Of a stretch of DNA of 64,000 nucleotides, positions 15,487 to 25,836 are shown piece after piece. The notes below the pieces were generated by a model. It ran no database searches. It had not been told where the DNA came from and saw only the letters and a list, made by a program, of their open reading frames with translations. How positions within the stretch are numbered: position 1 is the first letter of the stretch; each line of letters opens with the position of its first letter. The stretch is taken from contig CAVRXU010000005.1 in assembly GCA_963725155.1 (NCBI GenBank), positions 496,001 to 560,000 of the forward strand, in the 5' to 3' direction. A program made the position numbers and the translations under genes. This DNA comes from DATDAH01 sp963725155 (GTDB taxonomy: Bacteria; Actinomycetota; Acidimicrobiia; Acidimicrobiales; DATDAH01).

Positions 15487-16908
15487 ATGGCCGGGGCCGC
15501 GTTCTTCGATCTGGACCGGACGTTGCTGATCGGGGCGTCAGGGCCCGCCATCTCGTTGGCCCTTCGGGACGCCGGAGTCGTCACCGCGCCGAAGATCCCC
15601 GGTGAGGGGCTGGTCTTCAAGGTCTTCGACGTCATCGGCGAGACCATCCCGGCGATGCTGTTGACCCGCCAGGCGGCGCGCCTGGCGAAGGGGTGGGACC
15701 AGGCCACCGTGCAGGCCGCGGGCAAGCACGCGGCCGACGAGCTCATCGACCGGGTGCTGCCGTACGCCCGGCTCCTCATCGCCCGGCACCGGGCCGAGGG
15801 ACGACCCGTGGTCATGGCCACCACGACCCCGGCCGACCTGGTCACGCCGCTCGCCGATCTCCTGGAGCTGGATGACGTCGTGGCCACCCGGTACGGCGTG
15901 GACGGCCACGGCGGGTACGACGGGACGATCGACGGCGAGTTCGTGTGGGGGCCGGGCAAGCTCGCCGCGGTACGGGCCTGGGCCGAGCCCCGAGGGATCC
16001 TCCTGCGGGACTCCTTCGCCTACTCCGACAGCTTCTACGACAGCCCGCTGCTCTCCGCGGTCGGCCATCCCACCGCGGTCAACCCCGACCTGCGCCTGGC
16101 CGCCGTGGCCGCGGTGCGCCGCTGGCCCGTCCTGCACCTCGACGTGCCACCCGGCGTGCCCAAGGTGGGCGGCCTCGAGCCCCAGCAGGTGCTCCAGGCC
16201 TTCGCCCGCCCGGAGCTCTTCCCGTTCGCCCGGTTCCACATCGAGGGCGTCGAGCACATCCCGTCGCAGGGTGGCGGCCTCATCTGTGGGAACCATCGCA
16301 GCTACCTCGACCCCCTGGTGATGGCCATGACCCTCAGCCAGAAGGGCCGACCGGTGCGCTTCCTGGGCAAGAAGGAGGTCTTCGACGCCCCGGTCGTGGG
16401 TCAGATCGCCAAGGCCATGGGTGGCATCCGGGTCGACCGGGGGACCGGGTCCGACGAACCCCTCGAAGCCGCCGCCGATGCTCTCTCGGCCGGCCAACTG
16501 GTCGCCCTGATGCCCCAGGGGACGATCCCCCGTGGTCCGGCCTTCTTCGACCCCGAGCTGAAGGGACGTTGGGGCGCGGCCCGGCTGGCGGCCCAGACCC
16601 GGGTCCCGGTCATCCCCGTCGGCCTGTGGGGCACCGAGAAGGTCTGGCCCCGCAACGCCCGGTTCCCCGACGTCCTGAACATCACGGACCCGCCCGAGGT
16701 CACCGTCAGAGTCGGTCCCGCCGTCGATCTGGGCTACGAGGACGCTGACGTTGACACCAAGTCCATCATGGCCGCCATCGTCAACCTGCTCCCGGCCGAC
16801 GCCCGCACCTATCGAGAGCCGACCGGCGAGGAGCTGGCCCGGACGTATCCGTCGGGCTGGACCGGCGATCCCGACACCGAAGCCGAACGGCGCCCCGGGA
16901 CGGACTGA
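15487..16908 (+). CDS. HAD-IB phosphatase fused to 1-acylglycerol-3-phosphate acyltransferase
   Basis: Bifunctional membrane-lipid enzyme candidate, 473 residues. Residues about 1-210 are a HAD-IB (SerB-like) domain with the nucleophile motif FFDLDRTLL, ATTTPADLV and YSDSFYDSPLL. Residues about 235-430 are a PlsC acyltransferase with GNHRSYLDPLV (NHxxxxD), GGIRVDRG and PQGTIPRG; the last deviates from the usual PEGTRS. Fusions of this type occur in actinobacteria and may acylate lysophosphatidate and dephosphorylate a lipid intermediate. Start ATG 15487 follows TAGCTT by 7 nt. It lies directly after the 6C-like RNA and converges on aconitase with a 5-bp gap. Confidence 0.85.
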   Translation: MAGAAFFDLDRTLLIGASGPAISLALRDAGVVTAPKIPGEGLVFKVFDVIGETIPAMLLTRQAARLAKGWDQATVQAAGKHAADELIDRVLPYARLLIARHRAEGRPVVMATTTPADLVTPLADLLELDDVVATRYGVDGHGGYDGTIDGEFVWGPGKLAAVRAWAEPRGILLRDSFAYSDSFYDSPLLSAVGHPTAVNPDLRLAAVAAVRRWPVLHLDVPPGVPKVGGLEPQQVLQAFARPELFPFARFHIEGVEHIPSQGGGLICGNHRSYLDPLVMAMTLSQKGRPVRFLGKKEVFDAPVVGQIAKAMGGIRVDRGTGSDEPLEAAADALSAGQLVALMPQGTIPRGPAFFDPELKGRWGAARLAAQTRVPVIPVGLWGTEKVWPRNARFPDVLNITDPPEVTVRVGPAVDLGYEDADVDTKSIMAAIVNLLPADARTYREPTGEELARTYPSGWTGDPDTEAERRPGTD

Positions 16909-16913
16909 TCGCC

Positions 16914-19192
16914 TCAGGCGTCGGCGACCCGCTGACGGATGAGGTTCAGGGCCGACCCGGCCCGGAACCAGTCGATCTGCTCGGGGGAGAGGGTCTGGAC
17001 CGCCTCGAAGTCGACGGTGGTGCCGTCGGGCTTGGTGATCCGGCAGGGCACGCTGCTCTCGGGCTGGAGGTCGGCGAGGCCGAGGATCGAGATGCGATCG
17101 TCCTCACCGATCTCGTCGTAGGTCGCCGGGTCGGCGAAGGTCAGGGCCAGGACGCCCTGCTTCTTCAGGTTGGTCTCGGCGATGCGGGCGAAGGACCGGG
17201 CGAACACGGCCTTGGCGTTGCGGAAGCGGGGCTCCATGGCCGCGTGCTCGCGGGACGAGCCCTCGCCGTAGTTCTCGTCGCCGATGGCCACCCAACCCTG
17301 ACCGGCCTCGTGGTAGTGCTTGGCGATCTCGGGGAACGGCTTGACCTCGCCGTCGAGCTGGTCCTTGCCCTCGCCGGCCTCGCCGCTGAAGGCGTTGACG
17401 GCCCCGAGGAAGAGGTTGCCGCTGATGTTCTCGAGGTGGCCGCGGTACTTCAGCCAGGGGCCGGCGGCGGAGATGTGGTCGGTGGTGCACTTGCCCTGGG
17501 CCTTCACGAGGATCGGCAGCTCGACGAAGTCGTTGCCGTCCCAGGGGCTGAAGGGCTCGAGGAGCTGCAGCCGGTCGGACTCCGGCCGGACCACCACCTC
17601 GATGCCCGAACCGTCCTCGGGCGCCTGGGTGAAGGCGTTCTGACCGGGGTCGAAGCCCTGGGCCGGCAGCTCCTCGCCGACGGGCACGACCAGCCTGACC
17701 TGCTCGCCGGCATCGTTGGTCAGGGTGTCGTTGACGGGGTCGAAGTCGAGGGTGCCGGCGAGGGCGAGGGCCACGACCGTCTCCGGTGAGGTGACGAAGG
17801 CCAGCGTGCTGGCCAGGCCGTCGTTGCGCTTCGGGAAGTTGCGGTTGTACGAGGTGACGATGGTGTTGGCGTCACCCTCCGACACGTCCGAACGAGCCCA
17901 CTGGCCGATGCACGGCCCGCAGGCGTTGGCCAGCACCGTCGCCCCGATGCGGTCGAAGTCGGCCAGGAGGCCGTCCCGCTCGATGGTGGCCCGCACCTGC
18001 TCGGAGCCGGGGGTGATCATCAGGTCGGTCTTGGTCCTCAGGCCGTTTTCGGCGGCGTGGCGGGCGATGGACGCGGCCCGGGTGATGTCCTCGTAGGACG
18101 AGTTGGTGCAGGAGCCGACCAGCGCGTAGCTGATCTCCTTCGGCCAGCCCTCCGCCTCGGCTTCCGCCCCCAGGGCGTCGACACGGCGCGGGCCCGGTCC
18201 GGGGTGTGCGGACCGTTGATGAGCGGGCGCAGCTCGTCCAGGTCGATCTCGATGACCTGGTCGAAGTAGGCGCCGGGGTCGGTGAGGACATCGGGGTCGG
18301 CCCGCAGGTGTTCGGCGACGGCGTCCGCGGCGTCGACGTAGTCCTCCCGACCGGTGGACTTCAGGTAGCGGGCGATGGCGGCGTCGTAGGCGAAGAGGGA
18401 CGTGGTGGCCCCGATCTCGGCCCCCATGTTGCAGATCGTGCCCTTGCCCGTGGCCGAGATGGACTCGGCGCCCGGGCCGAAGTACTCCACGATGGCGCCG
18501 GTGCCGCCCTTGACGGTGAGGATCTCGGCCACCCTCAGGATGACGTCCTTCGACGCGGACCAGCCGCTGAGCTCGCCGGTCAGGTGGACACCGATCAGCC
18601 GGGGCCAGCGCACGTTGAAGGGGAAGCCGGTGAGCACATCGACCGCGTCAGCGCCACCCACGCCGATGGCGACCATGCCGAGCCCGCCGGCGTTGGGGGT
18701 GTGGCTGTCGGTCCCGATCATCATCCCGCCGGGGAACGCGTACTGCTCGAGCACGACCTGGTGGATGATCCCCGACCCCGGGCCCCAGAAGCCGATGCCG
18801 TAGCGGGCGGAGACCGACTCGAGGAAGTCGTAGACCTCAGCGTTGCCCTCCACGGCCGCCAGCAGGTCGGTCTTGGCGTCGACCCTGGCCTGGATGAGGT
18901 GATCGCAGTGGACGGTGGCCGGGACCTCGGCCTCGTCCAGACCGGCGGTCATGAACTGGAGCAGGGCCATCTGGGCGGTGGCGTCCTGCATGGCCACCCG
19001 ATCGGGGCGCAGGTCGGCGTAGGACTTGCCCCGCTCGGTCGCCGCGCCGGGGTCGTCGAGGTGGTTGATCAGCACCTTCTCGGCGAAGGTCAGGGGGCGG
19101 CCGAGGCGCTCCCGGCCCCCGGCGACCCGCTCGGGCAGGCGGTCGTAGACGGCGCGGATCAGCTCGATCGGTGTGCGGTTGGTCTCGGCCAT
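16914..19192 (-). CDS. acn: aconitate hydratase (AcnA/mitochondrial type), one frameshift near 18180
   Basis: TCA-cycle enzyme interconverting citrate and isocitrate through a [4Fe-4S] cluster; 759 residues when one missing base is restored. The N-terminal part shows TVHCDHLIQA and GTDSHTPNAGGLG; after the break come GSCTNSSYED and NACGPCIGQW (cluster cysteines) and the swivel domain (GDENYGEGSSREHAA). The frame changes at about 18178-18182, where the upstream frame ends RARAVS and the downstream frame begins DALGAEAEAEGW; one lost G fits exactly. Since an essential conserved enzyme is otherwise perfect, a sequencing error is likely. ATG 19192 has AAGGGG about 8 nt upstream. It diverges from the GntR regulator. 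Confidence 0.9.
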
Positions 19193-19230
19193 GTCGATTC
19201 CCCTTGGTCCTGAGGTTGCGTTCCGAAGCG

Positions 19231-19252
19231 AACAATACAAGTATAAGACAAG
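19231..19252. promoter_or_regulatory. candidate operator between aconitase and its GntR neighbour
   Basis: The sequence has a direct repeat ACAAGT-ATAAG-ACAAGT (19236-19252) overlapping the GTG of the GntR gene, and TATACT in the opposite direction. It would let a dimeric regulator cover its own start and the aconitase promoter together. The upstream part, GCG-x-ACAATAC, recurs before the 6C-like RNA at 15316-15326. Confidence 0.5.
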
Positions 19253-19989
19253 TGCGCAGTCATCGCTACCAGCAGATCGCGGACTCCCTGCGCCGCCGGG
19301 TGGAGGCGGGCGAGTTCGTCGCCGGCGGTCTCCTACCCAGCGAGGCCGACCTCGTGGCACGGTACAAGGCCAGTCGGGTGACCGTCCGACGGGCGCTGGA
19401 GGACCTGCGGGCCGAGGGCCTGGTCGACTCCCGCCAGGGGTCGGGCTGGTTCGTGGCCACCGACCCGCTTCCTCAGAACCTCGGCCGACTGGGCACCATC
19501 GAGGACCAGCTCCTGGCCTCCGGCCGCACCAGCGAGCGGCGCATCCTGGACTTCGCGTTCGGCACGGCGCCGACCGAGGTGGGCGAGCTGCTGGGCACAG
19601 CGAAGGTGCTCATGACCCGACGTCTCAACCTGGCCGACGGCGAGCCCTTCGCCCTCGTCACCGTCTGGTGCCCGGAGGCCATGGCGTCGAACCTCTCGCG
19701 GGACGATGTGGAGGGTCGGCCCTTCTACGAGCTGCTGGACGTCGAGCTGGGATCGGCCCGCCAGCGCATCCGGGCCGGCGTGGCGACCGCGGAGGAGGCC
19801 GAGCTCCTGGGGATGCTGCCGGGCGGACCTGTCCTGCGCTGTCGCCGTCTGACCGAGTCCGTCGACGGGCGCCCGGTCCTGGCCAGCGAGCACACCTTTC
19901 CGGCCCACCGCACCGAGTTCGTCGTCGACCTGTCCACGGCCGAGCGCTCGATCGCCCCCAGTGGCCTCCGCCTGGTCGACGAGGCCTAA
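19252..19989 (+). CDS. GntR family transcriptional regulator, HutC/UTRA subfamily
   Basis: 245-residue repressor-type protein. Residues about 1-70 form the GntR winged helix (HRYQQIADSLRRRVEAGEF, LLPSEADLVARY, VTVRRALEDLRAEGLV), and about 90-240 a UTRA effector domain of the HutC group (MTRRLNLADGEPFALVTVWCPE, EHTFPAHRTEFVVDL). GTG 19252 is chosen because the helix-turn-helix begins immediately and the repeat-containing promoter abuts it; a reading from 19171 would run into the aconitase leader. It is divergent from aconitase, so autoregulation and control of acn are likely. HutC-type ligands are usually small metabolites such as urocanate, sugars or fatty acids; here the ligand is unknown. 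Confidence 0.88.
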   Translation: MRSHRYQQIADSLRRRVEAGEFVAGGLLPSEADLVARYKASRVTVRRALEDLRAEGLVDSRQGSGWFVATDPLPQNLGRLGTIEDQLLASGRTSERRILDFAFGTAPTEVGELLGTAKVLMTRRLNLADGEPFALVTVWCPEAMASNLSRDDVEGRPFYELLDVELGSARQRIRAGVATAEEAELLGMLPGGPVLRCRRLTESVDGRPVLASEHTFPAHRTEFVVDLSTAERSIAPSGLRLVDEA

Positions 19990-20384
19990 CCGGCGGGCTG
20001 GCTGCTGGCGGCCTTGTCCCCGATGGCGGGGGCGTCCTTCTCCCACTCGAAGAAGAGCTGGAAGATGATCAACTGCACCACGAGCAGGATCACGGCGACG
20101 ATGCCGGCCCAGAACCCGACCTTGGCCTGCTTGCGCTCGGCGTTGGTGCCCCCGGAGAGCTCGATCCGACGGAGGACCCGCCGCCCGATGACGATGGCGG
20201 TCGGGGCCAGGACGACGACCAGGATCGGGCCGAAGACGGCGAACCAGCAGGCGGTGAGACCGGCGACGCAGGTGATGAGGGGCTTGCGGTCACGGCGAGC
20301 CGGTCGAACCGGCCCGCCCGCATCGGACACCTCGTCGGGGACGACGACCTCGTCGCGGTGGCTGTTCTCCGGCGCAGGGCTCAC
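19986..20384 (-). CDS. small membrane protein, DUF4190-like
   Basis: 132-residue protein with a hydrophilic charged N-terminus (about 1-35), two transmembrane helices (about 37-65 and 88-115) and a short polar tail. The pattern of a helix pair around IGRRVLRRIELSGG resembles DUF4190. Function unknown. Its ATG overlaps the stop of the upstream nitroreductase by 4 nt, so the two are translationally coupled. The stop overlaps that of the convergent GntR gene. Confidence 0.6.
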   Translation of the reverse strand: MSPAPENSHRDEVVVPDEVSDAGGPVRPARRDRKPLITCVAGLTACWFAVFGPILVVVLAPTAIVIGRRVLRRIELSGGTNAERKQAKVGFWAGIVAVILLVVQLIIFQLFFEWEKDAPAIGDKAASSQPAG

Positions 20385-21031
20385 CAGCGGTCCCAGTGGG
20401 TGCGGTCGGCCGCCGCCACCCGGCTGGCCGACTTGAAGTCGGTGCCCTTCGTGTAGGCCACGGGGATCAGCCCGACTTGGGTGATCTCGTCATAGGGGAG
20501 GCCGAGCAGCTCGGCGGCCTCCTTCTCGTGCGGGAGGTGCAGGGTCGTCCAGGCCGTCCCGAGGCCCCGCTCCCGGGCCGCGAGCATGAAGCTCCATGCC
20601 GCGGGCATGATCGACCCCCAGAGCGAGGCCTGCAGGAACGACGGCAGGCCCTCGCTCATCCGGCCCTCGAGGCACGGGATGACCCACACCGGCACCTCGT
20701 GCAGGTGGCGAGCGAGGTACGCGGCCGAGCCGACCACGGCGTCCAGCCGATCGGTGCGGGGATCGTCCTCGGGGTAGGGCGACGGGCCGCCGCCGTTGCC
20801 GTAGAACATCTCGAAGTTGTTCCGGTAGTGCTCGGCGATCGGCTGCTTGATCTCGGGGTCGGTGACCACCACCCAGTGGTAGCCCTGGCCGTTCGAAGCG
20901 GTGGGCGCCTGGATGGCGATGTCGATGCACTCCTCGACGACTTCCCGCTCCACGGGCCGGTCGAGGTCCAGGCGCTTGCGCACGGCCCGAGTGGTCGTCA
21001 GCACCTCGTCGGCGCTCAGGTTCAGATGCAC
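20381..21031 (-). CDS. nitroreductase family protein (FMN-dependent)
   Basis: 216-residue NAD(P)H:FMN oxidoreductase fold. The N-terminal TTRAVRKRLDLDRPV and APTASNGQGYHWVVV segments carry typical FMN phosphate and isoalloxazine contacts; the C-terminal part shows GLGTAWTTLHLPHEKE and LLGLPYDEITQVGLIPVAY. Start GTG 21031 is preceded by TAACCT at 8 nt. It is the first gene of a two-gene unit with the DUF4190-like protein. The natural substrate, perhaps a nitroaromatic, quinone or flavin, is not evident. Confidence 0.88.
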   Translation of the reverse strand: MHLNLSADEVLTTTRAVRKRLDLDRPVEREVVEECIDIAIQAPTASNGQGYHWVVVTDPEIKQPIAEHYRNNFEMFYGNGGGPSPYPEDDPRTDRLDAVVGSAAYLARHLHEVPVWVIPCLEGRMSEGLPSFLQASLWGSIMPAAWSFMLAARERGLGTAWTTLHLPHEKEAAELLGLPYDEITQVGLIPVAYTKGTDFKSASRVAAADRTHWDRW

Positions 21032-21039
21032 GGCCGCGC

Positions 21040-21045
21040 AGGTTA
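21040..21045 (-). promoter_or_regulatory. -10 element (TAACCT) before the nitroreductase
   Basis: On the minus strand TAACCT ends 8 nt before GTG 21031, the recurrent leaderless arrangement. Confidence 0.45.
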
Positions 21046-21050
21046 GGCGT

Positions 21051-21431
21051 TCAGGCCGGCGGGGCGACCAGGGTCACGACGGCCAGAACGGCGAGGACGA
21101 GGTTGCGCATGACGTCGGACCAGGCGATGGCCCGGGTGCGGACGCCGCCGAAGCAGCGACAGGGGGCTGTCGAGCCGGCCAGGAGGCGACGGACGAGGAG
21201 GACGGTGAACACGGCCAGCAGGCCGAGGGCCACAAGGGCCCCACCGACGGGGGCGGCGACCAGCAGGACGGCGGTGGCCAGCTCCGCCGCCGGGACCTGG
21301 ATGGCCCGCTTCTCGGGGTGACCCAAGCCGAGGCGCCGGAAGCCGTCTTCGGTGCCGGGGCGGTCGGCGAACTTGGCGCCACCGGCGAAGGCAAAGACCG
21401 CGGCCAGCAGGACCGGCGCGACCCAGGCCAC
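21051..21431 (-). CDS. MauE/DoxX-like redox-associated membrane protein
   Basis: 126-residue integral membrane protein with about four helices. It opens WVAPVLLAAVFAFAGGAKFAD, typical of the DoxX/MauE group, and has a CRCFGG motif before the last helix, equivalent to the CxCFG of MauE-like proteins linked to disulfide or quinone redox. GTG 21431 lies 9 bp after the gltB stop; a longer in-frame reading overlaps gltB and is not hydrophobic. Its placement behind glutamate synthase may be incidental. Specific role unknown. Confidence 0.65.
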   Translation of the reverse strand: MAWVAPVLLAAVFAFAGGAKFADRPGTEDGFRRLGLGHPEKRAIQVPAAELATAVLLVAAPVGGALVALGLLAVFTVLLVRRLLAGSTAPCRCFGGVRTRAIAWSDVMRNLVLAVLAVVTLVAPPA

Positions 21432-21439
21432 CGCAGGTC

Positions 21440-24400
21440 TCAGGCGGCGGAGACGCGGTGGGCTTCGACCCGCTGGTGCCGCTCCGGACGGTCCCACGGG
21501 AGGATGTGCCAGAGCATGTCCGCCGCTTGGTCCCAGACCTTCAGCAGCTCGGCGGCCCGCGTCGAGCCGGTCAGCTCCAGGTGGCGTTCGATGAGCCACT
21601 TGACCTCGGACACGTCGTCGGGCTCGGGACGCAGCGCCTCGACGAGGTCGGTGTTGACCCGGGCCAGGACCCGTTCGGTGTCGGCGTCGAAGACGAAGAC
21701 CTGCCCGCCGGTCATCCCGGCGCCGAGGTTGTGGCCGACCTGGCCGAGGACGACGACGGTGCCGCCGGTCATGTACTCGGCGCAGTGGTCACCGGTGCCC
21801 TCGACCACGGCCAGGGCGCCGGAGTTGCGCACCGCGAAACGCTCGCCGACCGAGCCGGCCACGAAGAACTCGCCGCCGGTGGCGCCGTAGAGGCAGGTGT
21901 TGCCGGCGAGGACCGGGTCGCCGGCGTCGTCGGCGGGGGGGACGATCACGATGCGCCCGCCCCCCATGCCCTTGCCCACGTAGTCGTTGGCCTCGCCCTC
22001 CAGGGTGAACTCGGCCCCGTGGCTGAGGAAGGCGCCGAAGCTCTGCCCGGCCGAGCCCGTGAAGCGGACCTTGGCCGTGCCCCGGGGCGGGAGGGCCCCG
22101 TACTCCAGGGCGACCGCCCCCGCGAACGCAGCCCCGACCGAGCGGTCGGCGTTGGTGATGGCGTAGTCCAGTTCCACCTCGTCGCCGTCCCAGACGAGCT
22201 GGAACGCGTCATCGCGCAACCGGTCACCCAGCGGCGGAGCGGGGGTCGAGCATCGGGATGCGGGCCACGAAGTGGCGGGGTTCCTCGTCGTGCTCGGGCG
22301 GTTGGATGACGAATCCGAGGTCGAAGCCGTCGACTCGGTCGTCGCCCGTGACCGTCTGCGCCAGCAGCTCGACCCGGCCGATGACCTCTTCGCAGCGAGC
22401 GGGCCCCGAGGCGGGCCAGGTGGTGGCGCACGTCCTCGGCCACGAAGAGCAGGTACGCGGCCACGCCTTCGGGCGTGCCCGTGAAGTTGGCTCGGAGGTG
22501 CGGGCGTTGCGTGGCCACGCCCGGCTTGCAGGTGTCCTTGTGACAGGCCCGCAGCATGATGCAGCCCTCGGCGATCATCGCCGAAGTGCCGAACGAGTAC
22601 TCGTCGGCGCCGAGCAGGGCGGCCACGATGACCTGGCGCCCCGTCTTGAAGCCTCCGTCGACCCGGACCCGGACCCGACCGCGCAGGCCGTTGTCGACCA
22701 GGGCCCGCTGGGTGTCGGCCAGGCCGAGCTCCCAGGCCATGCCCGCGTGCTTGATGGACGAGAGGGGGCTGGCCCCGGTCCCGCCGTTGGCGCCGGACAC
22801 ATGGATGACATCCGCCAGGGCCTTGGCGCAACCCGCGGCGATGGTGCCCACGCCGTCCTCGGCCACCAGCTTCACGGAGACCTGGGCGGCGTTGACCTGC
22901 TTGAGGTCGTAGATGAGCTGGGCCAGGTCCTCGATGGAGTAGATGTCGTGGTGGGGGGGTGGGGAGATCAGGCCGACGCCGGGCTGGGTGTGGCGCAGTC
23001 GGGCGATCTCTTCGGACACCTTGTGGCCGGGCAGCTGGCCGCCCTCGCCCGGCTTGGAGCCCTGGGCCATCTTGATCTGCAACTCGTCGGCGTGAACCAG
23101 GTACTCGGGTGTCACACCGAAGCGGCCTGAGGCGATCTGCTTGATGCGGGAGTTCTTGTCGTCCCGGCCGAGACCCCGGGTGTAGTAGCGGTAGGGGTCC
23201 TCGCCCCCTTCGCCACAGTTGGAGAGGCCACCCAGCAGGTTCATGGCCTGGGCCAGCGTCTCGTGGGCCTCCTTGGACAGTGCCCCGTGGGACATGGCCC
23301 CGGTCGAGAAGCGCCGGACGAGGCTCGAGGCCGGTTCGACCTCGTCCACGGGCACCGGCGCATCGGCGTCGACCAGTTCCAGCAGGTCGTGCAGCTCAGT
23401 CGGCGGGCGGTCGTCGACCAGCGCCCGGAACGACTCGTAGAGGTCGTAGGACTCGCCGTTGATGGCCCGCTGCAGGAGGTGGGCCGCCGTCATGTCCTCC
23501 AGGGCCTGGTCGGTCGGTTCTTTGACCAGGGTCAGGTCGTTGAGGGCCTGGACGACGTCCTTGCTGTGGGCGTGGTACTCGCCCCGGTTGCGGACCCGGT
23601 AGTACCCGGGCGAGACCAGGTCGGCACTGGCGTGCAGATCGAGGGCGTCCTGGCCCAGGTGGGCCCAGCCCACCCCACCCACCGCCGACGGCGTGCCCCG
23701 CAGGCAGAGGTCGACGATCTCGTCGCCGAGGCCGACGACCTCGAAGGTCTGCGCACCCCGGTAGGAGTCGAGCGTGGAGATGCCCATCTTCGACAGGATC
23801 TTGAGCACGCCGGCTTCGACGGCATCGAAGAAGTGGCCTTGAGCCACTGGTCCGGTGGTGTCGTCGTCGCTGTTGTCGGCCCAGTCGGCCAGGGTCTCCA
23901 GCGCCAGTCGCGGACACACCGCGTCGGCGCCGTAGCCGACGAGCGCGGCGAAGAAGTGCACATCCCGGGCGTCGTCGGCCAGGACCACGAGGCTGACGTC
24001 GCTCCGCCGCTTGAGCTCGATCAGGCGGTGGTGAGCCGCGCCGACCGCCAGCACCGAGGGGATCGGGACCCGGTCGGCGTCGGCCGCGGCGTGGCTGACG
24101 ACGAGGATCTCCGCCCCGTCAGCGGTGACCGCCTCGACCTCGTCGGCCAGCCGGGCGACCCCGGCCCGCAGGCCGTCGGGCCCGTCGGCCACGGGGAACG
24201 TGGCGTCCAGCGTCGCGGTGGGGAAGGGGGTCTGGTCCTCGACCAGCTGCTCGACGGCATCGGGGTAGAGCAGGAAGGACTCGAGCCGCAGCAGACGGGT
24301 GGCGTCCTCGTGCTCGCTGAGGATGGGGGACCGGGGCCCCAGCAACGTCCGCAGCGACATCACGCGGTGCTCCCGCAGGGGGTCGATGGGCGGGTTGGTG

Positions 24401-25836
24401 ACCTGGGCGAACCGCTGCTTCAGGTAGTGGTGCACCGGACGGGGCCGCCCGGCCATCGGGGGCAGGGGCGAGTCGTCGCCCATCGAGAAGGTGGGCTCCT
24501 TGCCCTCCGCGCCCATCGGGCGCAGGACCATCTGCAGCTCCTCCTGGGTGTAGCCGTGGACGGCTTGGCGGGCTTCGAGCCCCTCGTCCACCTGCATCAC
24601 CGGCTCGCCGGGCCCGAAGCTCAGGAAGCCGTCATGGGCCCAGTGGGAGAAGGTGTTCGCGGCGGCCAGGCGGTCCTTCACGGCGTCGTTGCGCTGCACG
24701 CCCCGCGTCGGATCGACGAAGAGCATCTGGCCGGGGCCGAGGCGACCCCGCTCGACCTTGCCGTGGCCGCTGATGTCCACGGCCCCGACCTCGGACGAGC
24801 ACACCACGAGGCCGTCCTCACAGATGGCGTAGCGCAACGGGCGGAGGCCGTTGCGGTCGAGCGCGGCGCCGACCCCGACGCCGTCGGTGAAGATCAGGCC
24901 GGCGGGACCGTCCCAGGGCTCCATGAGGGCGGAGTGGTAGCGGTAGAAGCCTCGAATCTCGGGATCGAGGTCGACGGCGTGCTCCCAGGCCTCGGGCACG
25001 AGCATGGCCACGGCGTGGCGGATGTCGCGCCCACCCCGGGTGAGGAGCTCGAGGGCCTCGTCCAACTTGCCCGAGTCCGACGTGTTGTCGTCGAGGACCG
25101 GCCAGAACAGGGCTTCGGCCCCGAGGCCGGCCTCTTCGGTGCCCAGGGTGGACCGGGCCAGCATGCGGTTGCGGTTGCCCTGAATGGCGTTGATCTCGCC
25201 GTTGTGGCAGAGGCTGCGGAAGGGCTGGGCCCGTTCCCAGGTGGGCAACGTGTTGGTCGAGAACCGCTGGTGGAAGATGGTGAAGGCGGCCTCGTACCGG
25301 GGATCGGCCAGATCCCGGTAGAAGTCGGCCAGGTGGTCGGCGGCGGCCAGGCTCTTGTAGACGACGGTCCGGTACGAGCAGGACACGACGTAGAGGCCGT
25401 CGACCCCGGTCAGGTGGCGACGGATCCGGTAGGCCGTGACCTCGTTGCTGTACGGGCTGTCCACCGGCGGGGCGATGACGGCTTGGAGGATCTCGGGTCG
25501 GGTCTCGGCGGCCATGTGGCCCAGGACGGTGTCGTCGGTCTCCGGCTTGCGCCAGTCGATGACCTCGACGCCCTCGGCGGCACAGGCGTCCTCGACCAGG
25601 GTCGTGGCGTCGGCGCCCCGCACGAAGAGCGAGATGATCCCGTTGCCCTCGCCGACGAGGGCGGCGGGAATGGGGGTGAGGACGCCGCAGCCGTCCGACG
25701 TCAGCCCGTCGGCGGCGGCCGCTCCCCGGTGCTTGACGCAGGCCAGACCGTGCAGGGCGGCGGCCACGATGGCGCGCGAGGCTCGACCCTGCGCATCGGC
25801 CACGAAACCGATGCCACACGCGTCGAACTCCCGCAT
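21440..25836 (-). CDS. gltB: glutamate synthase (NADPH/ferredoxin-type) large subunit, two frameshifts near 22232 and 22395
   Basis: Makes glutamate from glutamine and 2-oxoglutarate. About 1464 residues after removing two extra bases, the normal length. The N-terminal Ntn amidotransferase begins MREFDACGIGF, so Cys8 would be exposed as nucleophile after propeptide cleavage. The central and FMN domains follow, with the [3Fe-4S] ligands visible as C-x5-C-x4-C (GCIMLRACHKDTCKPG) and a GXGXG beta-helix at the end. The frame breaks after ARLGARSL, continues in a second frame (RVELLAQTVTGDDRV to IPMLDPRS) and returns with GDRLRDDAFQLVWDG. ATG 25836 has AGGAGGAG 8 nt upstream, a rare strong ribosome site here. 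No gltD lies next to it. Confidence 0.9.

Noticed and set aside
22390..22410. Programmed frameshifting in gltB
   Set aside because: No slippery heptamer or stimulatory structure is evident, and gltB is not known to use recoding; two breaks in the same patch favour indel error.
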